From contig NC_083601.1 of the NCBI RefSeq assembly GCF_029168945.1, forward strand, positions 15,280,160 through 15,344,159: a stretch of DNA of 64,000 bases, read 5' to 3'. Numbering within the stretch: the stretch's first letter is position 1; each line of letters begins with the position of its first letter. Made by a program: the position numbers and the translations under genes. Positions 1-12,039 of the stretch are shown here, piece after piece. The DNA comes from Cannabis sativa. Taxonomy: Eukaryota; Streptophyta; Magnoliopsida; Rosales; Cannabaceae. Under the pieces are notes generated by a model. That model did no database searches. It was not told where the DNA came from and saw nothing but the letters and a program-made list of their open reading frames with translations.

Positions 1-770
1 ATGTAATATTTATATTATAAAAATTTAATTTATATTATATTATTTATAAATTAATATAATTAAAATTTTGTCCACAAATATTTTATATATAAAAAAAATT
101 ATATTTATAAATCAAGCAAATATATATAACATTAAATAAAATACACTAAGAAAATTAGTACATTTATAAGATTTATTTTTAAAAAATAATATAAATTTAA
201 TATACATAGCAGAATGGTTCGGTTCGAATGTTGAAGACGATCGACAATGGTCTTAACTTCAACCATCGATGGAGATATGAACTGAAGGAGGAGAATGAGA
301 GAAAGATAATGCATTAAAAAATAATAGAAAGTTATAAAAAGATACAAATCGATAATATTTGTTGAGGGTGGAGCAAGGACGGAGTGAGGTTTGAACGATG
401 TAAAAAATGGAAGGGGAAGGGCGGATGAAACCGAAGAGAAGGGGAAGAGAGGGGAAAATAATTCTGAAGGATGAATAGGAGGTTTTATATAGGTTTAATA
501 CCGGTTAGGGTCTGTTGGTAGTAGTTTTTCCCGCCACTATTAATAAAACGGTCAGAGAATCTTTTGTATCAGTAGCGGGTCTCTGCTAGTAATAACCCAT
601 CGCTAATACTCTTTGAAATAATAAGTTGGAATTTTTCTGCATTTATTGGGTTAATAATTACAAGCGGGTTGTCTGCCGACATTAAATCTTCCTGTTGCTA
701 ATACTCATTTTTTATTATTTTTAATTTTTTTATTCAAACACTAATACATGTGGTCACCATAAGTCTGCTG
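1..770. other. AT-rich intergenic DNA, possible CACTA-type relic
   Basis: No convincing coding region is present. Between about 500 and 720 there are several short related words (AGCGGGT, CATCGCTAATACTC, GTTGCTAATACTC) like the subterminal repeats of plant En/Spm (CACTA) elements. I cannot see a CACTA terminus or a transposase, so this is only a weak suggestion. The rest is AT-rich sequence without recognisable features. Confidence 0.3.
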
Positions 771-905
771 GTAACATTTTTTTTGGAACCAAGAAAAAAT
801 CATTCATTCAATAACTTTCAACAAGTACAATAGATTTAAGAGCAGAAGAAGCATTAAGCTCATTAAAGATACAATCTGACATAAAACAAATGTGCCAGTA
901 ACATT
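771..905 (-). mobile_element. Very short 5'-truncated LINE tail with target duplication
   Basis: The 8-base repeat GTAACATT occurs at 771-778 and again at 898-905. The enclosed 119 bases begin on the plus strand with a run of T, which is a poly-A tail on the minus strand. The minus-strand sequence resembles the 3' end of plant LINEs. The arrangement of poly-A plus flanking duplication and no 5' part is that of target-primed reverse transcription with severe 5' truncation. The family assignment is inference. Confidence 0.5.
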
Positions 906-1133
906 AATTCTTATAGTGTTAAAAATATAAAGTATCCTATTACTTAATTAGAAACTGAATTTCGTAAATCAAAATCAATAATATGTAATGTAAAAATGTA
1001 AAAGGAAAAAAATTACAATTTAAAATAATAATAGTTTTCATCAATAATTTAATTTAGAATTTATATTTTTAGGTTAACGAATAATAATGAAAAAAAAAAC
1101 AAAAATGAGAAAAACATTCTTTTTAACTGCCAT

Positions 1134-2420
1134 GGATGGTGATTGGAGACCTTAACTTGATTGAGCATCCTTCGGAGAAGAGTGGTGGGAGGAGAGTAAC
1201 CATCCATGATACTTTGATCCTTTTGAATTTTTTGCAAATTGGAAAAAGAGGCGTTTGGGGATTGCGATATTCTGATTAGAGAAGCTAAGGAGAGATTAGG
1301 TTGGATACAAGGCCAGCCCGTGTTAGACTCTCTTCTGCAAGAGGAAGCTGCCTTACAATCAAAAATTTCTGAGTTATGGACTCGAAAAGAGTCGATGTGG
1401 AGACAAAAAATCAAGGGAGATCTGGTTGAAAGTGGGAGATTGGAATTCAAAGTTTTTCCATGCTTCCATGGTAATTAGAAGGAGGAGAAATGAGATTTCT
1501 GCGGTGAAGAACAAGCTTGGCAGTTGGGAAACGAAAAAAGCATAAGATTGGGAGTGTTTTCAATGAGTTTTTTTTAGGAATTGTATAGCTCTGAAGACAC
1601 AATATTAGATGAGGCCTTCTATGATTTTCTTTCTCCTGTTGTTTCGGTGGAGGAGAACACAATGATAAAAAAATTCCTACTGCAGATGAAATATGGAATG
1701 TGGTGGATGCTATGCATTCCTTGAAGGCCCCGGGACCCGATGGTATGCCGAGATATTTCTATAGAGGATATTGGGAGATAGTGGGGTGCGAGGTGATAGA
1801 CATGGTTCAAAAATTCTTTTAAACAGGGATATTGGAGGGACAATTGAACTATACTTTTATCTGTTTGATCCCTAAGGAGGAGAATGCGTGTACGGTGGAC
1901 AAATTCAGACCTATCAGTCTGTGTAACTTCGCATACAAAATAATTTCGAAGATTTTTGCTACCAAACTGAGGGAGGTCATTGATAAGTTGATATACCCCT
2001 TCCAATCGGCTTTTGTCCTGGAAGGTGGATTGCGAAATCTTCGATTTTGACTCAAGAATTGGTTCACACGATTAAGAAAAAGAAAGGAAAGGGAGGTCTC
2101 ATGGCAATTAAGTTAGATATGCTTAAAGCTTATGATAGAATTGAGTGGAATTTCCTCCACGAAGTTCTCAAAGGCAACAGTTTTGATCATCGGGTGTGTG
2201 CTTTGATCATGTAATGTGTTTGGTAGGTTTCTTACTCAGTTTTAATCAATGGTGTTCCGCAAAAGAAGTTTTATCCAAAACGGGATCTTCGTCAAGGTGA
2301 TCCTTTGTCCCCTTTCTTGTTTCTTTTATGTCATGATGTGCTATCTAAGTTGATTCTTAGACAACAAATTAGTGGCCAGTTCCATGGAGTTTCAATATCC
2401 AGATCTGCCCCGGCGGTTAC
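1134..2420 (+). pseudogene. LINE endonuclease fragment and N-terminal reverse transcriptase
   Basis: Conceptual translation, with frameshifts, gives the end of an apurinic-type endonuclease (VIGDLN, SEKSGGRR), then the typical plant LINE linker (WRQK, followed by a KFFHAS-type motif near 1450). Reverse transcriptase blocks follow: LKAPGPDGMP near 1725, CLIPKEENACTVDKFRPISL at about 1861-1920, the QSAFV block near 2003 and LRQGDPLSPFLF at about 2285. A frameshift lies near 1480-1690, a stop near 2048 and others between 2200 and 2260. The chain is cut at 2420 by the solo LTR and resumes in frame at 4321 once the 5-bp duplication is removed. Confidence 0.85.
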
Positions 2421-4320
2421 TGTTGGAAATTTATTTTACCAGGATCTTAGATCTACTCACAAGTATGTTGTTTAAACACCCTAAATATGATCTTTCTAAA
2501 ACAATAAATTAAACAAATATAAAGTTAAGAAAACCTTACATTGATGCAGCGGAATTAATGTCTCCTTCCGCTCAGATCTCTAACCCTTGTATCCTTTCTG
2601 TAGCAGAGTATAATCAAGATCTGAGCCCGAATGTCCTTCTTCTTCAAGTTTGATCCTTCACAGTCTTCCAATCTATGATTGAGTTACTGCTTGCTGTGTG
2701 TGGGCACTTACTCTCTCACTAGGGTTCGAAATTTTTGAAGAAGAAAAGAGAAGAGGGATTTCGGCCAGGTATAGAAAGTGGGGAAGGCTCAATTTTTCTG
2801 AAGAGAGAAATTTTTGTCAGAAAGGCTTGTGAAAACTTGTGATTTGACTGAGCCATCACTTTCTATTTATAGGAAACTACTAGGTTTAGGTTAGGAATTA
2901 TTTGACATTAAAATAATGAAAATATTAATTTGAAAAACCTCATTAAGTGGCCGGGCATGGTGTTGTAGTGGGCCCCACTTGATTTTGCAGTTTTATCAAA
3001 TTTTATCTCTATTTTCTCAAAAATGCCAATTTTCCAATTCTAACCTTTTAAATGGCAAAACTAATTATTTAATAACTAAAATAGATTATTAAATAATATT
3101 GTCATTTAATTTTAATTATTAATTAGACATATAAAGTCCATTAATAAATAAATAAACCTAGAAACTCTTTTCTTTACAATTTCACCCCTGCTTAGTGAAA
3201 ATTCATAAAATTAGACATAGTCTAACTTTAGAATTATAATTGATCAATCACGAATCAATTATTGAGTCTTACAAGCAGAATGTTCTCAACTAGAATGGGG
3301 ACCATGGATCTATATGCTGAGCTTCCAATAAGTGAACCAAATTTACCAAGTAAATTCCTACTTATTAATTCTTCGTTGAATCCACTCTTAGAACTTAGAA
3401 TTGTACTCTCAGACTTATATAGAGCATATTGTATGTTCCACGATATCAATATGCTATCTCATTTAACCATTGTTATAATCTTATTGTGATTTAAAGATCC
3501 TCTATATAGATGATCTACATTGAGATGGGATTTCTTTACCGTTCTCACCCCTCAATGTATTTTGCCCCTTAAAACACTTAGCTACCTATAAATGGTGTTT
3601 AGTGATCTAATAATTAGTCAGTTAAACAGGAGCTCATCCATTTACTTATATTTGCTAAGCTCGAAGGGAATCATCACTTTACTTCTATACACCAGTAGAA
3701 GCTATAGATTTCATATTTATGTTCAGCACTCCCACTCAATCATACTATCATGTTCCCAAAATATAAGTATCACCCTGACCCAAAAGTAGGCTTAACTAAT
3801 AAATCAAAGAACATGAATAGCACTCCTGAGTCGAGCCTAAGCATATCAGGATTTAGATTCTTTTAATCTTAAGATCAACTACTGATATTGACTTGGAAAA
3901 ATATATATAACGGTAAGTTTGTAATATCTTAACTTAGTTGCAATATCGGTACAGTACAATGTATACTCCATACATTCGAAACTAGTATACTTTACTAATG
4001 TCCTGGAAAGAACATAACACTTACTCCAAGTGTAAGTACACATCATCGCTGATTATCACATTAGTGTAAATCCAATAACACTGATGAAACAGGGACCAAG
4101 TCTTTTGATTCATATGATCACAATCACATTCCACTGTGTTGACGATACTGTAATTGTGAATAAACATATGATCTGGATTTAACTGATTTTGTGTATAATA
4201 GTAATAAACATATTAAACCATTAACATGTAAAATTCATGCAAACATCAATCACTTCAAATTTCTTATATTGATAACTAATTAGATTGTAAAGAGTTTTAT
4301 TTAGGGCATAAAACCCAACA
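2421..4320 (-). repeat. Solo LTR of the TGTTGG copia family, inverted
   Basis: On the minus strand this reads from TGTTGGGTTTTATGCCC to a CCAACA end, matching the LTR at 20110-22024 closely and those at 18378, 34245, 52145 and 57416 more distantly. It is flanked by a perfect 5-bp duplication, GTTAC, at 2416-2420 and 4321-4325, and there is no internal region, so it is a solo LTR left by LTR-LTR recombination. A TATA-like CTATAAATAG lies on its minus strand near 2865. Short open frames within it are not genes. Confidence 0.92.
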
Positions 4321-5210
4321 GTTACTCATTTGATGTTCTCTGATGACACGATTTTGTTTACCCATGCTAATGTGAGCATGGCGACCAAGATCCTGGAGTG
4401 TATTCATAATTACGAGTCTTGGTCTGGTTAGAATGAAGTATGGTTAAATCAAGTGTTCTCTTTTCTGGGAATCTGGTGAGTACCTTAAAAGCTAATATTC
4501 TGAAAGTGCTAAATGTGAGGGAGTGCGATGGTCATGAAAAGCACCTGGGGAATCCTTTTGTGTTCAAAAGGAAAAAGAGAGAAGAATACTTGTATTTGAA
4601 AGATAAGGTATTAAAAAGGATTGAAGGAAGGAAAATAAAGATTCTTTCCTTTGCGGGTCGTACTACCTTGGTTAAATATGTGGCTCTCTCAATCCCTATG
4701 TATGCGATGTCTACAAACAAGCTCCCGGTCTCTAGCTGTCGAGAAATTGACAGAGTTATTAGGAGATTCTGGTTGACAGGGGATACAGAGAAAGAACGCT
4801 TCTTGGCCCTGGTAGGGTGGGATCGACTTTGTACTCCTACTCTTAACGGAGGTTTGGGGTTTAGAAAGCTTGAGGATATGAACAAGGCCCTTTTAGCCAA
4901 ACTGGCCTGGCAAATGGCTTCAAAAATGGAAAGGCCTTGGGTCAAGTGTCTCTCGGAAAAATATTGCAAGAAGGCTTCGTTTTGGAGTACAAAAGTCAGA
5001 GGTAATGATTTAGCCTTTTGGAAAGGAATACTAAATTCTAAAGATGTGATTCGCAGAGGAGGCATGACCTTGGTGGGTAGAGGTGACACGGTGGATATTT
5101 GGAAACAACCATGGATTCCATGGCTTGATTATTGTGAATTTATTAACCTTATGGATCAAGTAAGGTCGAGGTTCCCGAACTTTAAATCAGTGGCAGACAT
5201 CTCTAATTAA
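4321..5210 (+). pseudogene. LINE reverse transcriptase, C-terminal half and connection
   Basis: The catalytic box reads FSDDTILF at about 4334-4357, the plant LINE version of the YxDD motif, directly downstream of the solo LTR. The frame breaks around 4430-4440. An open stretch then runs to 5210 with features typical of this region in plant LINEs: a KVLKRIEGRK block, AGRTTLVKYVALSIPMYAMS, and WDRLCTPTLNGGLGFRKLED. The stop at 5210 and the resumed frame at 5248 show a small frameshift between this part and the zf-RVT part. Confidence 0.85.
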
Positions 5211-5213
5211 TGA

Positions 5214-6360
5214 TAATGGCAGCTGGAATATTGATCTTCTTAAGGAAATGTTTGGAGATACATTGGGTGAAAGAATTGGAAAAATTGCTCGATTACCTTG
5301 CGAGAATAGGGACATGATCGTGTGGAAGGAGGCGACTGACGGGAATTTCACTGTAAAGAGAGGCTATGAGGCTACTCAAGTGTGCAGACCGAATATAGAT
5401 AACAACTTTTGGAAGAAGGTGTGGAGTCAGAAGTTGCACTACAGGCATTCGGTTATGCTATGGCGAGTGATTACGGGCTGCCTTCCAACTAGAGATAGGT
5501 TGGGATTTGTAAGGGATAAGTCTTGTCCATTGTGTGATGAAGAAGTAGAGTCTGCTATTCATGTGTTCTGGGATTGTCATTGTGCACGGGCATTATGGTT
5601 TAGCAGCCCTTTTCCCATATGTGGAGGGGTGGGAGGTGGAAATTCAGTCAAGGAAAGGCTCGATTGGATGTTGGCAAGACTTCCAAGAGAGCAAATTGAT
5701 GTTTCATATCCTTTGCAGGCTGCCTGTTTGAAGGTATTTGGAAAGTTAGGAATGAATACTTGTTCAAGGGAGGTTTGGTTCATATTATACAGGTTAGGAA
5801 CTTCATCTTGGGAAGATACTCCGAATCTTCAGTGTTGATGGAGGCTGACGCGGCTATAGGCAGAAGAACACCAACTGGTTTGGCTGGGAGAACAATCTGC
5901 ACTTCAACGGATGTGTTTTGTGTATCGAATGCTTCTTGGAAGGAGGGTACTGCGGGTTTAGCGGTGGGTTTGCTAGACAGATGAAGTAACAAAATGATGT
6001 GGTTTGCAAAGAAGGTAAGGGCCTCGTCTGCGGCTGAAGCAGAACTTTTAACAATTCAGTGGGCAATGCAGTTGGCTGGGCAGAGAGGATTCAAAGCGTT
6101 CGCTGGTGCTTCGGATGCGAAGGTGCTGATTGATGCGTTGAAGGGAAAAGTTTGTCCCCCGATGTGGAATTTGAAACCTTTGGCTCTGGAGGTACTGAAC
6201 ATGTGTAATGTGTTTGATGATTGTAACTTCTTTTTTATTTCTCGCCAAGACAATATGGCTTGTGATGCATTAACCAAATGGGCTAGAGAGAAAAGTCATT
6301 GTAATGGCTACATTAACATAGAGGGATCCCCTATTGTGATTCCCAATTCTTTACTGCAAT
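5214..6360 (+). pseudogene. LINE zf-RVT zinc-binding region and RNase H-like domain
   Basis: 5248-5838 encodes the zf-RVT region (FWKKVWSQKLHYRHSVMLWR, then CPLCDEEVESAIHVFWDC), a putative nucleic-acid-binding zinc motif found between reverse transcriptase and RNase H in plant LINEs. After a stop and frameshift at about 5838, 5870-6360 encodes an RVT_3-type RNase H (NASWKEGTAGLA, SAAEAELLTIQWAM, then ISRQDNMACDALTKWA) with a stop near 5982. The final stop at 6360 is followed 20 bases later by the poly-A run. The enzyme is dead because the domains are no longer in one frame. Confidence 0.85.
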
Positions 6361-6465
6361 GAAATATCCTTAGTTCTTTCAAAAAAAAAAAAAAAAAAAA
6401 AAAAACTGCCATTGTAACTAGAGACACGGACACAAATGTATAGCTATGTGATTATAATGTATAGC

Positions 6466-6988
6466 CAGGGGCGGAGGGAGGTAGAGCTTAAGGGTGGCCC
6501 TGGCCCCCCGAAACCCAATTATATTGATATTGCTTTCTAAAATTTTCTATGTAGTTAATTGTATTTTGTTTTGGTAACTCTTATACGTGGCCCCCTCTAA
6601 GAAAAAGTCAAACTTTAAAGCAAATTAGTTCCTTTTCGTTATATTATTTTTCTAATTTCTTTTAATAATTATAATAATATATATGGTTAGTAGTAGTAAT
6701 ACTGCCCATATTAAAAGTTGACTAAAAAATTCAAAACTACTCGTATATTATTTTTCTATTTCTTTTAAATTTTACACCAAACTTAGTCATAGTCACACCA
6801 GTCGCCAGCCACTATTTTTGTGAGCTTTAGTATTGATTCACTTAGAGATGTTTTTCGTGATATGCAAGAGAGATGATTTGTATTTTAGTTTTAGTTATTA
6901 TGAATTTAATAATTTATTTGAAAATTTTTATTACTTCTTTTAATATATAGTTTGGCCCCCCAATCATCTCATCCTGGCTCCGCCCCTG
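6466..6988. mobile_element. Non-autonomous hAT element (MITE, 523 bp)
   Basis: The terminal inverted repeats begin CAGGGGCGGA and end TCCGCCCCTG. A perfect 8-bp duplication, TGTATAGC, sits at 6458-6465 and 6989-6996. An 8-bp duplication and CAGGGGCGGA-type ends are hallmarks of plant hAT elements. The 523-bp interior is AT-rich and codes for nothing, so this is a non-autonomous copy that needed a transposase from elsewhere. Confidence 0.92.
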
Positions 6989-6996
6989 TGTATAGC

Positions 6997-7390
6997 TATG
7001 TGATTATGTGCCCAGGTATAGTTTTTAGAAAAATTAAAAGTTATTTTTTGAAGAAATTATAATAAAAAAGTATTTATGTGAAAAAATAATTTATTAAAAA
7101 ATTTATAATTAAATTACAATTAAAAACTAAAAGTTATACTTAATTTTTTTTTTTAAAAAAATTATTTTAATTAAAAGACTATAATAAATTTATTGTACTC
7201 ATTGCAAAAAAAAATTATTGTACTAAAAATATATTTACTTCTTTATTATATATTACAAAAAATGAAAATATTTAAAATAAATAATATTGAAATTTTTTAT
7301 TTTTTTTAAAAAATATATTTTATATTTACATTTTATATTTTTATTTTATTTAAAAATACTAATAGTAAAAATTTTACTCCACAATATTTT
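6997..7390. other. AT-rich sequence, nothing recognised
   Basis: Very AT-rich, with runs of A and T and no coding or structured feature that I can support. Confidence 0.5.
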
Positions 7391-7797
7391 ATAGGCTAAT
7401 TAAGATTTTTGCCCCCTGAACTTTAACATATATCAAATTATACCCCTAAACTTTTAAGGTCGTTAAAAATGCTCACTGAACTATTGAAATTGTTAGATTT
7501 AAGGACTTTTGTCAAATTTCATTCAATTTTATTTTTTTTTAAAGATTGTTTATGTACTAAATCATGCTCCCAAATTTTGATATTTACTAAATCATGTCCC
7601 TCGAACTTTGACATGTACTAAATTATGTCATCTGAACTTTTATCCATGTTAGACTTTTTTACTAAAATTGGAAAAAAAAAGTCCTTAAATTCAACAATCT
7701 CAATAGTTTAGGGTGCATTTTTAACGACCTTAAAAGTTCAGGAGACATAATTTAGTACATGTCAAAATTCATGGGACAAAAATCCTAATTAGCCTAT
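7391..7797. mobile_element. Foldback MITE with long imperfect terminal inverted repeats
   Basis: The left end (GGCTAATTAAGATTTTTG, continuing through GAACTTTAACAT and ACTTTTAAGGTCGTTAAAAA) is matched in inverted orientation by the right end (near 7700-7795, with TTTTTAACGACCTTAAAAGT and CAAAAATCCTAATTAGCC). The arms are over 100 bp long. The centre has three diverged tandem copies of an ACTAAATCATG-type unit of about 40 bp near 7555-7640. The flanks, TATTTTATA and TATTTTTAT, could be a diverged 9-bp duplication, which would suggest a Mutator-like origin, but this is not certain. There is no coding capacity. Confidence 0.75.
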
Positions 7798-8154
7798 TTT
7801 TATAATAATTAAATCTAAAAAAATTGATTTATCTTTACAAAATAATTATAATTTTTATTTAAAGTAGGAATAAATATTTTTTTTCTGGATTTTTAACTAT
7901 GGTCAAACCTCGAAAAGATAACAGTTCTCAACAAAAATAATGATTGAAAACAACTGTTATCTTTATTTTTGTTATCGTGAATTAATTTGATATAAAACAA
8001 CTGACCTATTATTAAAAATCAATCAATAAAATTTGTAGAATTACTCACAATTTCTTTGTACAAAAAAAACAATCTTAAAGAAACCAAGTACAAACTCGAA
8101 AAACTATGACTAAAGCTATTCATATTAAGCAATGCTATGTGGGATGGGATTTCA
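7798..8154. other. Intergenic and likely 3' UTR of the receptor kinase gene
   Basis: No independent gene is seen. The part next to 8154 lies downstream of the minus-strand kinase stop codon and probably includes its 3' untranslated region. No clear polyadenylation signal can be singled out in AT-rich DNA. Confidence 0.4.
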
Positions 8155-11100
8155 TTACCTACCCAATGGAACTGTCATAGATTCCATGTTCATGGAATCA
8201 GTATAAATAGAAGACATCTCAGGTGTACTACCATATGAATGAAAGATTAATCTCTGTCCTGGTGCTGGAACTCTTTCTTGTTCCCTCGAAAAATCGACCC
8301 CTAAACACTGTTTAAGCTCTGCCAAAACATAACTCATTGTGGCTCTATCTTCAGAGTGGCATGCTGTACATGCCATAGCAACTTCCAAGACTTTTCTTAG
8401 AGAATTCACATCAAAGTTGTCTTGAAGCCTTTGGTCAACAACACTTGTTATATCATCTTCTTCAAGTTTATAATTCACCCAATGTATTATGTGGATTGTT
8501 TCATCGCTTCTGATTATTGCTGGTTGGCCTGTTATGAGCTCTAATAGAACTACTCCAAAGCTATAAACATCACTTTTCTCAGTTAGCTTTTGAGAACGGT
8601 AGTACCTGAATCAAATTGATCAAACAAATGCTCATTAATCACTTTATTTATTTGTTCATAACAATAAAGAAAGAGTTGGGAACATACTCAGGGTCAAGAT
8701 ATCCTGCTGTCCCCATAACTGCAGTTTCTGCTTGAGTGTCATTGTTGTCGGTAGTAAAAACTTTAGAAAGACCAAAATCTGCTATTTTAGCATCTAAATT
8801 TTCACCTAAGAGAATATTGGCTGTCTTTACATCTCTATGTACAATAGGTGGCTTGCATCCATGATGTAAGTACTCTAGCCCTGTGCAGCATCAAGAATAT
8901 TGTTATAATGTTCAAGGCTTAGTTTTGCTGATAGAAAATTATGTGTGCAAAAGCTAACCTTGTGCAGCATCAACTGCAATGCGAAGTCTGGTTTCCCAAC
9001 TCAAATGTAGAGTTTTATCTGCAACCATCAAACATGACACAACACAGTTTTTGAATGTTCCATTTCGGTTATTGGGAGATAACATGGTGATAAAGACAAT
9101 ACTTTTGAATGGATTAGTACCTGAAAGACATTCTTTTAGGTTGCCATTAGGCATGTATTCATAAATAAGCGCCAAATTCTCATGCTCGTCGCAGTATCCA
9201 ACAAAAGAGGCCAGGTTTCTATGATGTATTCTCATCAAGAGCTCAGCCTACAGTCAGAAGAAACTCATCATAATTCTTCTATATATTCAGTTTCTTTCTT
9301 AAGGCAAGTGAAAAGATCTTATAGTTGGATATTGATTAAAAGGGAAAAAGAAAAAAACCAAGAACCTCAGTTTGGAACTCCCTAGGCCCTTGAGATGACA
9401 ATGGAGACAATTTCTTGACTGCAACTTGTGTGCCATCTTTCATATAGCCATGGTACACAGCCCCAAATCCTCCCTTTCCAATTTCCTTTTCGAAGTTGTT
9501 TGTAATCTCTACAACCTCATCATGGTTATACTGACTCTTCTTCAGTGCCAAGGTTCCTGATTTCTTAGCATTTGCAGCATTTGCAGCATCTGCAGTATGA
9601 GACATGGTGTTTTTATAGACATTCAGAAACAATCTTTTCCCAAATTTAATCAGTTATACTCCTCCATGTTTACATTGGAATTCTATTCTTGAATTCATAA
9701 ACATAATACTTACATCAGTTACATTTGGCATAAACTATGGAAGAAAAAGAAGTATTGAACAAGAATCAAACCTCTTTTTTTCTTTCTTCTTTGTATCTTC
9801 AGTACGATAATCACTACTACAAGGATGAAAACAACACATGCCAATGATCCAATTATTGGAGCAACAATATTATTCTTCTTTTTGCATGAACCCGAGCTAC
9901 AAAGATTTCGATTATCCACACTGAAATCAAAGAAAGGAGAAAAGTAAAATTAGAGAGCCTATGCTACATTTGAACTTATACATCATGTTCAGTTGGAAAG
10001 AGGCTTCTCTCCTCATTATTACCTTAAAGTTAGCAAACCATCCCTTGATCTTTCCAGAAGAGCTGTAGGAACAACACCAGACAATTGGTTGCCTTTTAAA
10101 TTTCTGCAAATCAGTTGTAAATTGACTAAATTATTTAAGGCCATCCTAATTACATTACCACAGCTTCAACATTATAACAACTTACAGTAACTTGAGAGAT
10201 TTCAGATCTTCTAGAAATTTGGGCATAGGTCCAGTTAAATTGTTGTGAGACAGATCCCTGCAGAAGAGCTGTTGTTAGTTATTAGTAAATATCATAAACT
10301 TTATGCTGTGAAACCAGATAAGGAATGCTTACAAGAATTCTAGCAATGAGAGCTTGGATATGGATGAAGCTATATTCCCTCTCAAACGGCTTGAGGTCAA
10401 GTTCCTATACAAATAAATGGTTGCTATGATAAAAATGGATGGTGAAATGAATATACTAATCATCATAGTACAGAAGATCACCAGGAAGTACTCACAAAGA
10501 AATGACCCGAGGAGACGAGGCATTGTTACTACATCTTAAACCTTCCCAAGAGAAATTCCTTGGTCCACAAGGGTCACCTCCCCAGTTTCTAGTAATTTGA
10601 TATGTGCTTTTGACTTCTTCCATTGCCTCAACTGTATGTAATGAATGATATCACAAAGTAAATATTTTGATGAATTGGTTGAGTTATAAATGATGCTCTC
10701 TGGTGTCTGTTTTTTTTAGATGAACTTATAATGTAAGTTTAGTAGAAGAGCATACCATCTGCAGAGTATGTTGGCAACTCATCCTTCTGTTTGACCATGT
10801 AAATCTCAACAGCATTGAGGATCGGCGGGAGAGTAGAATCCTTAGTCTTATGAATAGAAATCCGGTGCTCTTTCCCAACCAACGCTTTCGAGTTTGATAC
10901 TACAGTTGTATACAAATGACGAGGAACAAAGGGTCCAAACAATGGATTTCCATTCCAAGTTACATTGAATTTTCTTGACTGGTTTCTCCCAAGTTGCTCA
11001 AGTTCAGCAAAGTACATAAAAACATAAAACTCAGAACTCAAATCAGTTGCATTCCATTTCAACTCTAAAGCCTCACTACCATTTCTTGGCCTGGCTGCAG

Positions 11101-12039
11101 TCATGATCACTTCTAAAGGCACTCTATAACCATTCTCATAGTTATTGACATCTTGAGAAGTTGTGATTGAATCCCAACTGGTGGACATGTATGAGGACCA
11201 AATTCGATCATACGTGTCATCTTGGTATCGGCCTGTTCCATTGGTTTCCCCAATATCCAATCTTTGAAAGAGTACTAAAGAAGCATTGGAGCCAAACTCA
11301 GTACCATACACAGAACTGTTTAAGGGTCTGAGCTCCAAGGCTGATATGAAAGGAGTACCTAAGCCTTTGTTCACAAGACAAATGTGTATGGTGTCTGATG
11401 TTTCCATGGTGATAATTTCTTTAGTAACTATCTCAGAGGCATTGTTGAATTTCACAGTGGACCAAAGATTAACATCCACATAAAGATCAAATTCTGGGGG
11501 TTTGTCTTTTCCATCATAGTTACCATAATAGAAGGTGGCTCTGATCAAATTCAAACCTCCAATTCCAACTGCAGGTTTCAGGGAGTAACAATTTTTGTTT
11601 GCTTGAGGAAAACTCCTGAGATCTGAGAGAGGAAATGGTAGGTTGGGAACTATTGGGTATGCATATTCAGAAGAAATGTTCTTGTTTACTCCTGTCACTA
11701 TGTAAGCCCCATCTGAAGCATAATTTATCCCAGTGTCTGGGTCTCCATAATTTAAATTCGAAGAAGAGCCACAATCTATGCTTATGTATCCTAATTAAGA
11801 AACACTTTAAATTAGTTTTACTAAAATATGCATGATTATGTCTTTCATTAAAAGGTCAGAAGAAAAAGCTTTCATCTTGTCAAGGCAATAAAAATTCTGT
11901 TTTGTTTCAAAAATGAAAGAAAGAGCATCACAACCCTTTAACATGAACATAATAACCAAAAATTATACCAACCTATTTGACGCTGAGCATGAGCCAAAGT
12001 TGCAGAAATCAGTAGAAAGTAGGCAATTAACACTGTCAT
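8155..12039 (-). CDS. Malectin-like domain LRR receptor-like serine/threonine kinase (LRR-I type)
   Basis: I place 12 exons: 12039-11973, 11790-10756, 10631-10496, 10404-10333, 10257-10186, 10103-10023, 9920-9772, 9589-9366, 9247-9121, 9018-8959, 8880-8688 and 8605-8155. All have GT/AG borders, phases match, and they total 2,667 nt (888 residues plus stop). Residues 1-19 are a signal peptide ([18 protein letters not shown]). About 23-350 is a malectin-like ectodomain. WGGDPC marks the start of the LRR part, and exons 4 and 5 are each exactly 72 nt, one repeat apiece. A membrane helix lies at about 506-530. The kinase has [35 protein letters not shown] and [11 protein letters not shown], so all catalytic motifs are present. 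It is expected at the plasma membrane as a signalling receptor. The ligand is unknown, and relatives act in immunity or symbiosis. It is the only intact host gene here. Confidence 0.93.

Larger units (their letters stand above)
1134..6403 (+). mobile_element. 5'-truncated L1-type LINE, interrupted by a solo LTR
   Basis: The nonamer AACTGCCAT lies at 1125-1133 and again at 6404-6412, the second copy directly following a poly-A run (6381-6405). The inside starts abruptly within the endonuclease domain (VIGDLN at about 1140) and ends with a poly-A tail, so this is a 5'-truncated LINE insertion. After removing the 1,900-bp LTR at 2421-4320 the LINE body is about 3.4 kb. Domains in order are an endonuclease fragment, linker, reverse transcriptase, zf-RVT and a terminal RNase H. 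Several stops and frameshifts show that it is dead. Part of the endonuclease C-terminus also seems to be deleted near 1240. Confidence 0.9.

Noticed and set aside
500..720. Complete CACTA transposon
   Set aside because: Subterminal-like words are present, but no CACTA end, duplication or transposase could be found.
1061..1450. 129-codon minus-strand frame
   Set aside because: It is antisense to the LINE endonuclease/linker and overlaps its insertion boundary.
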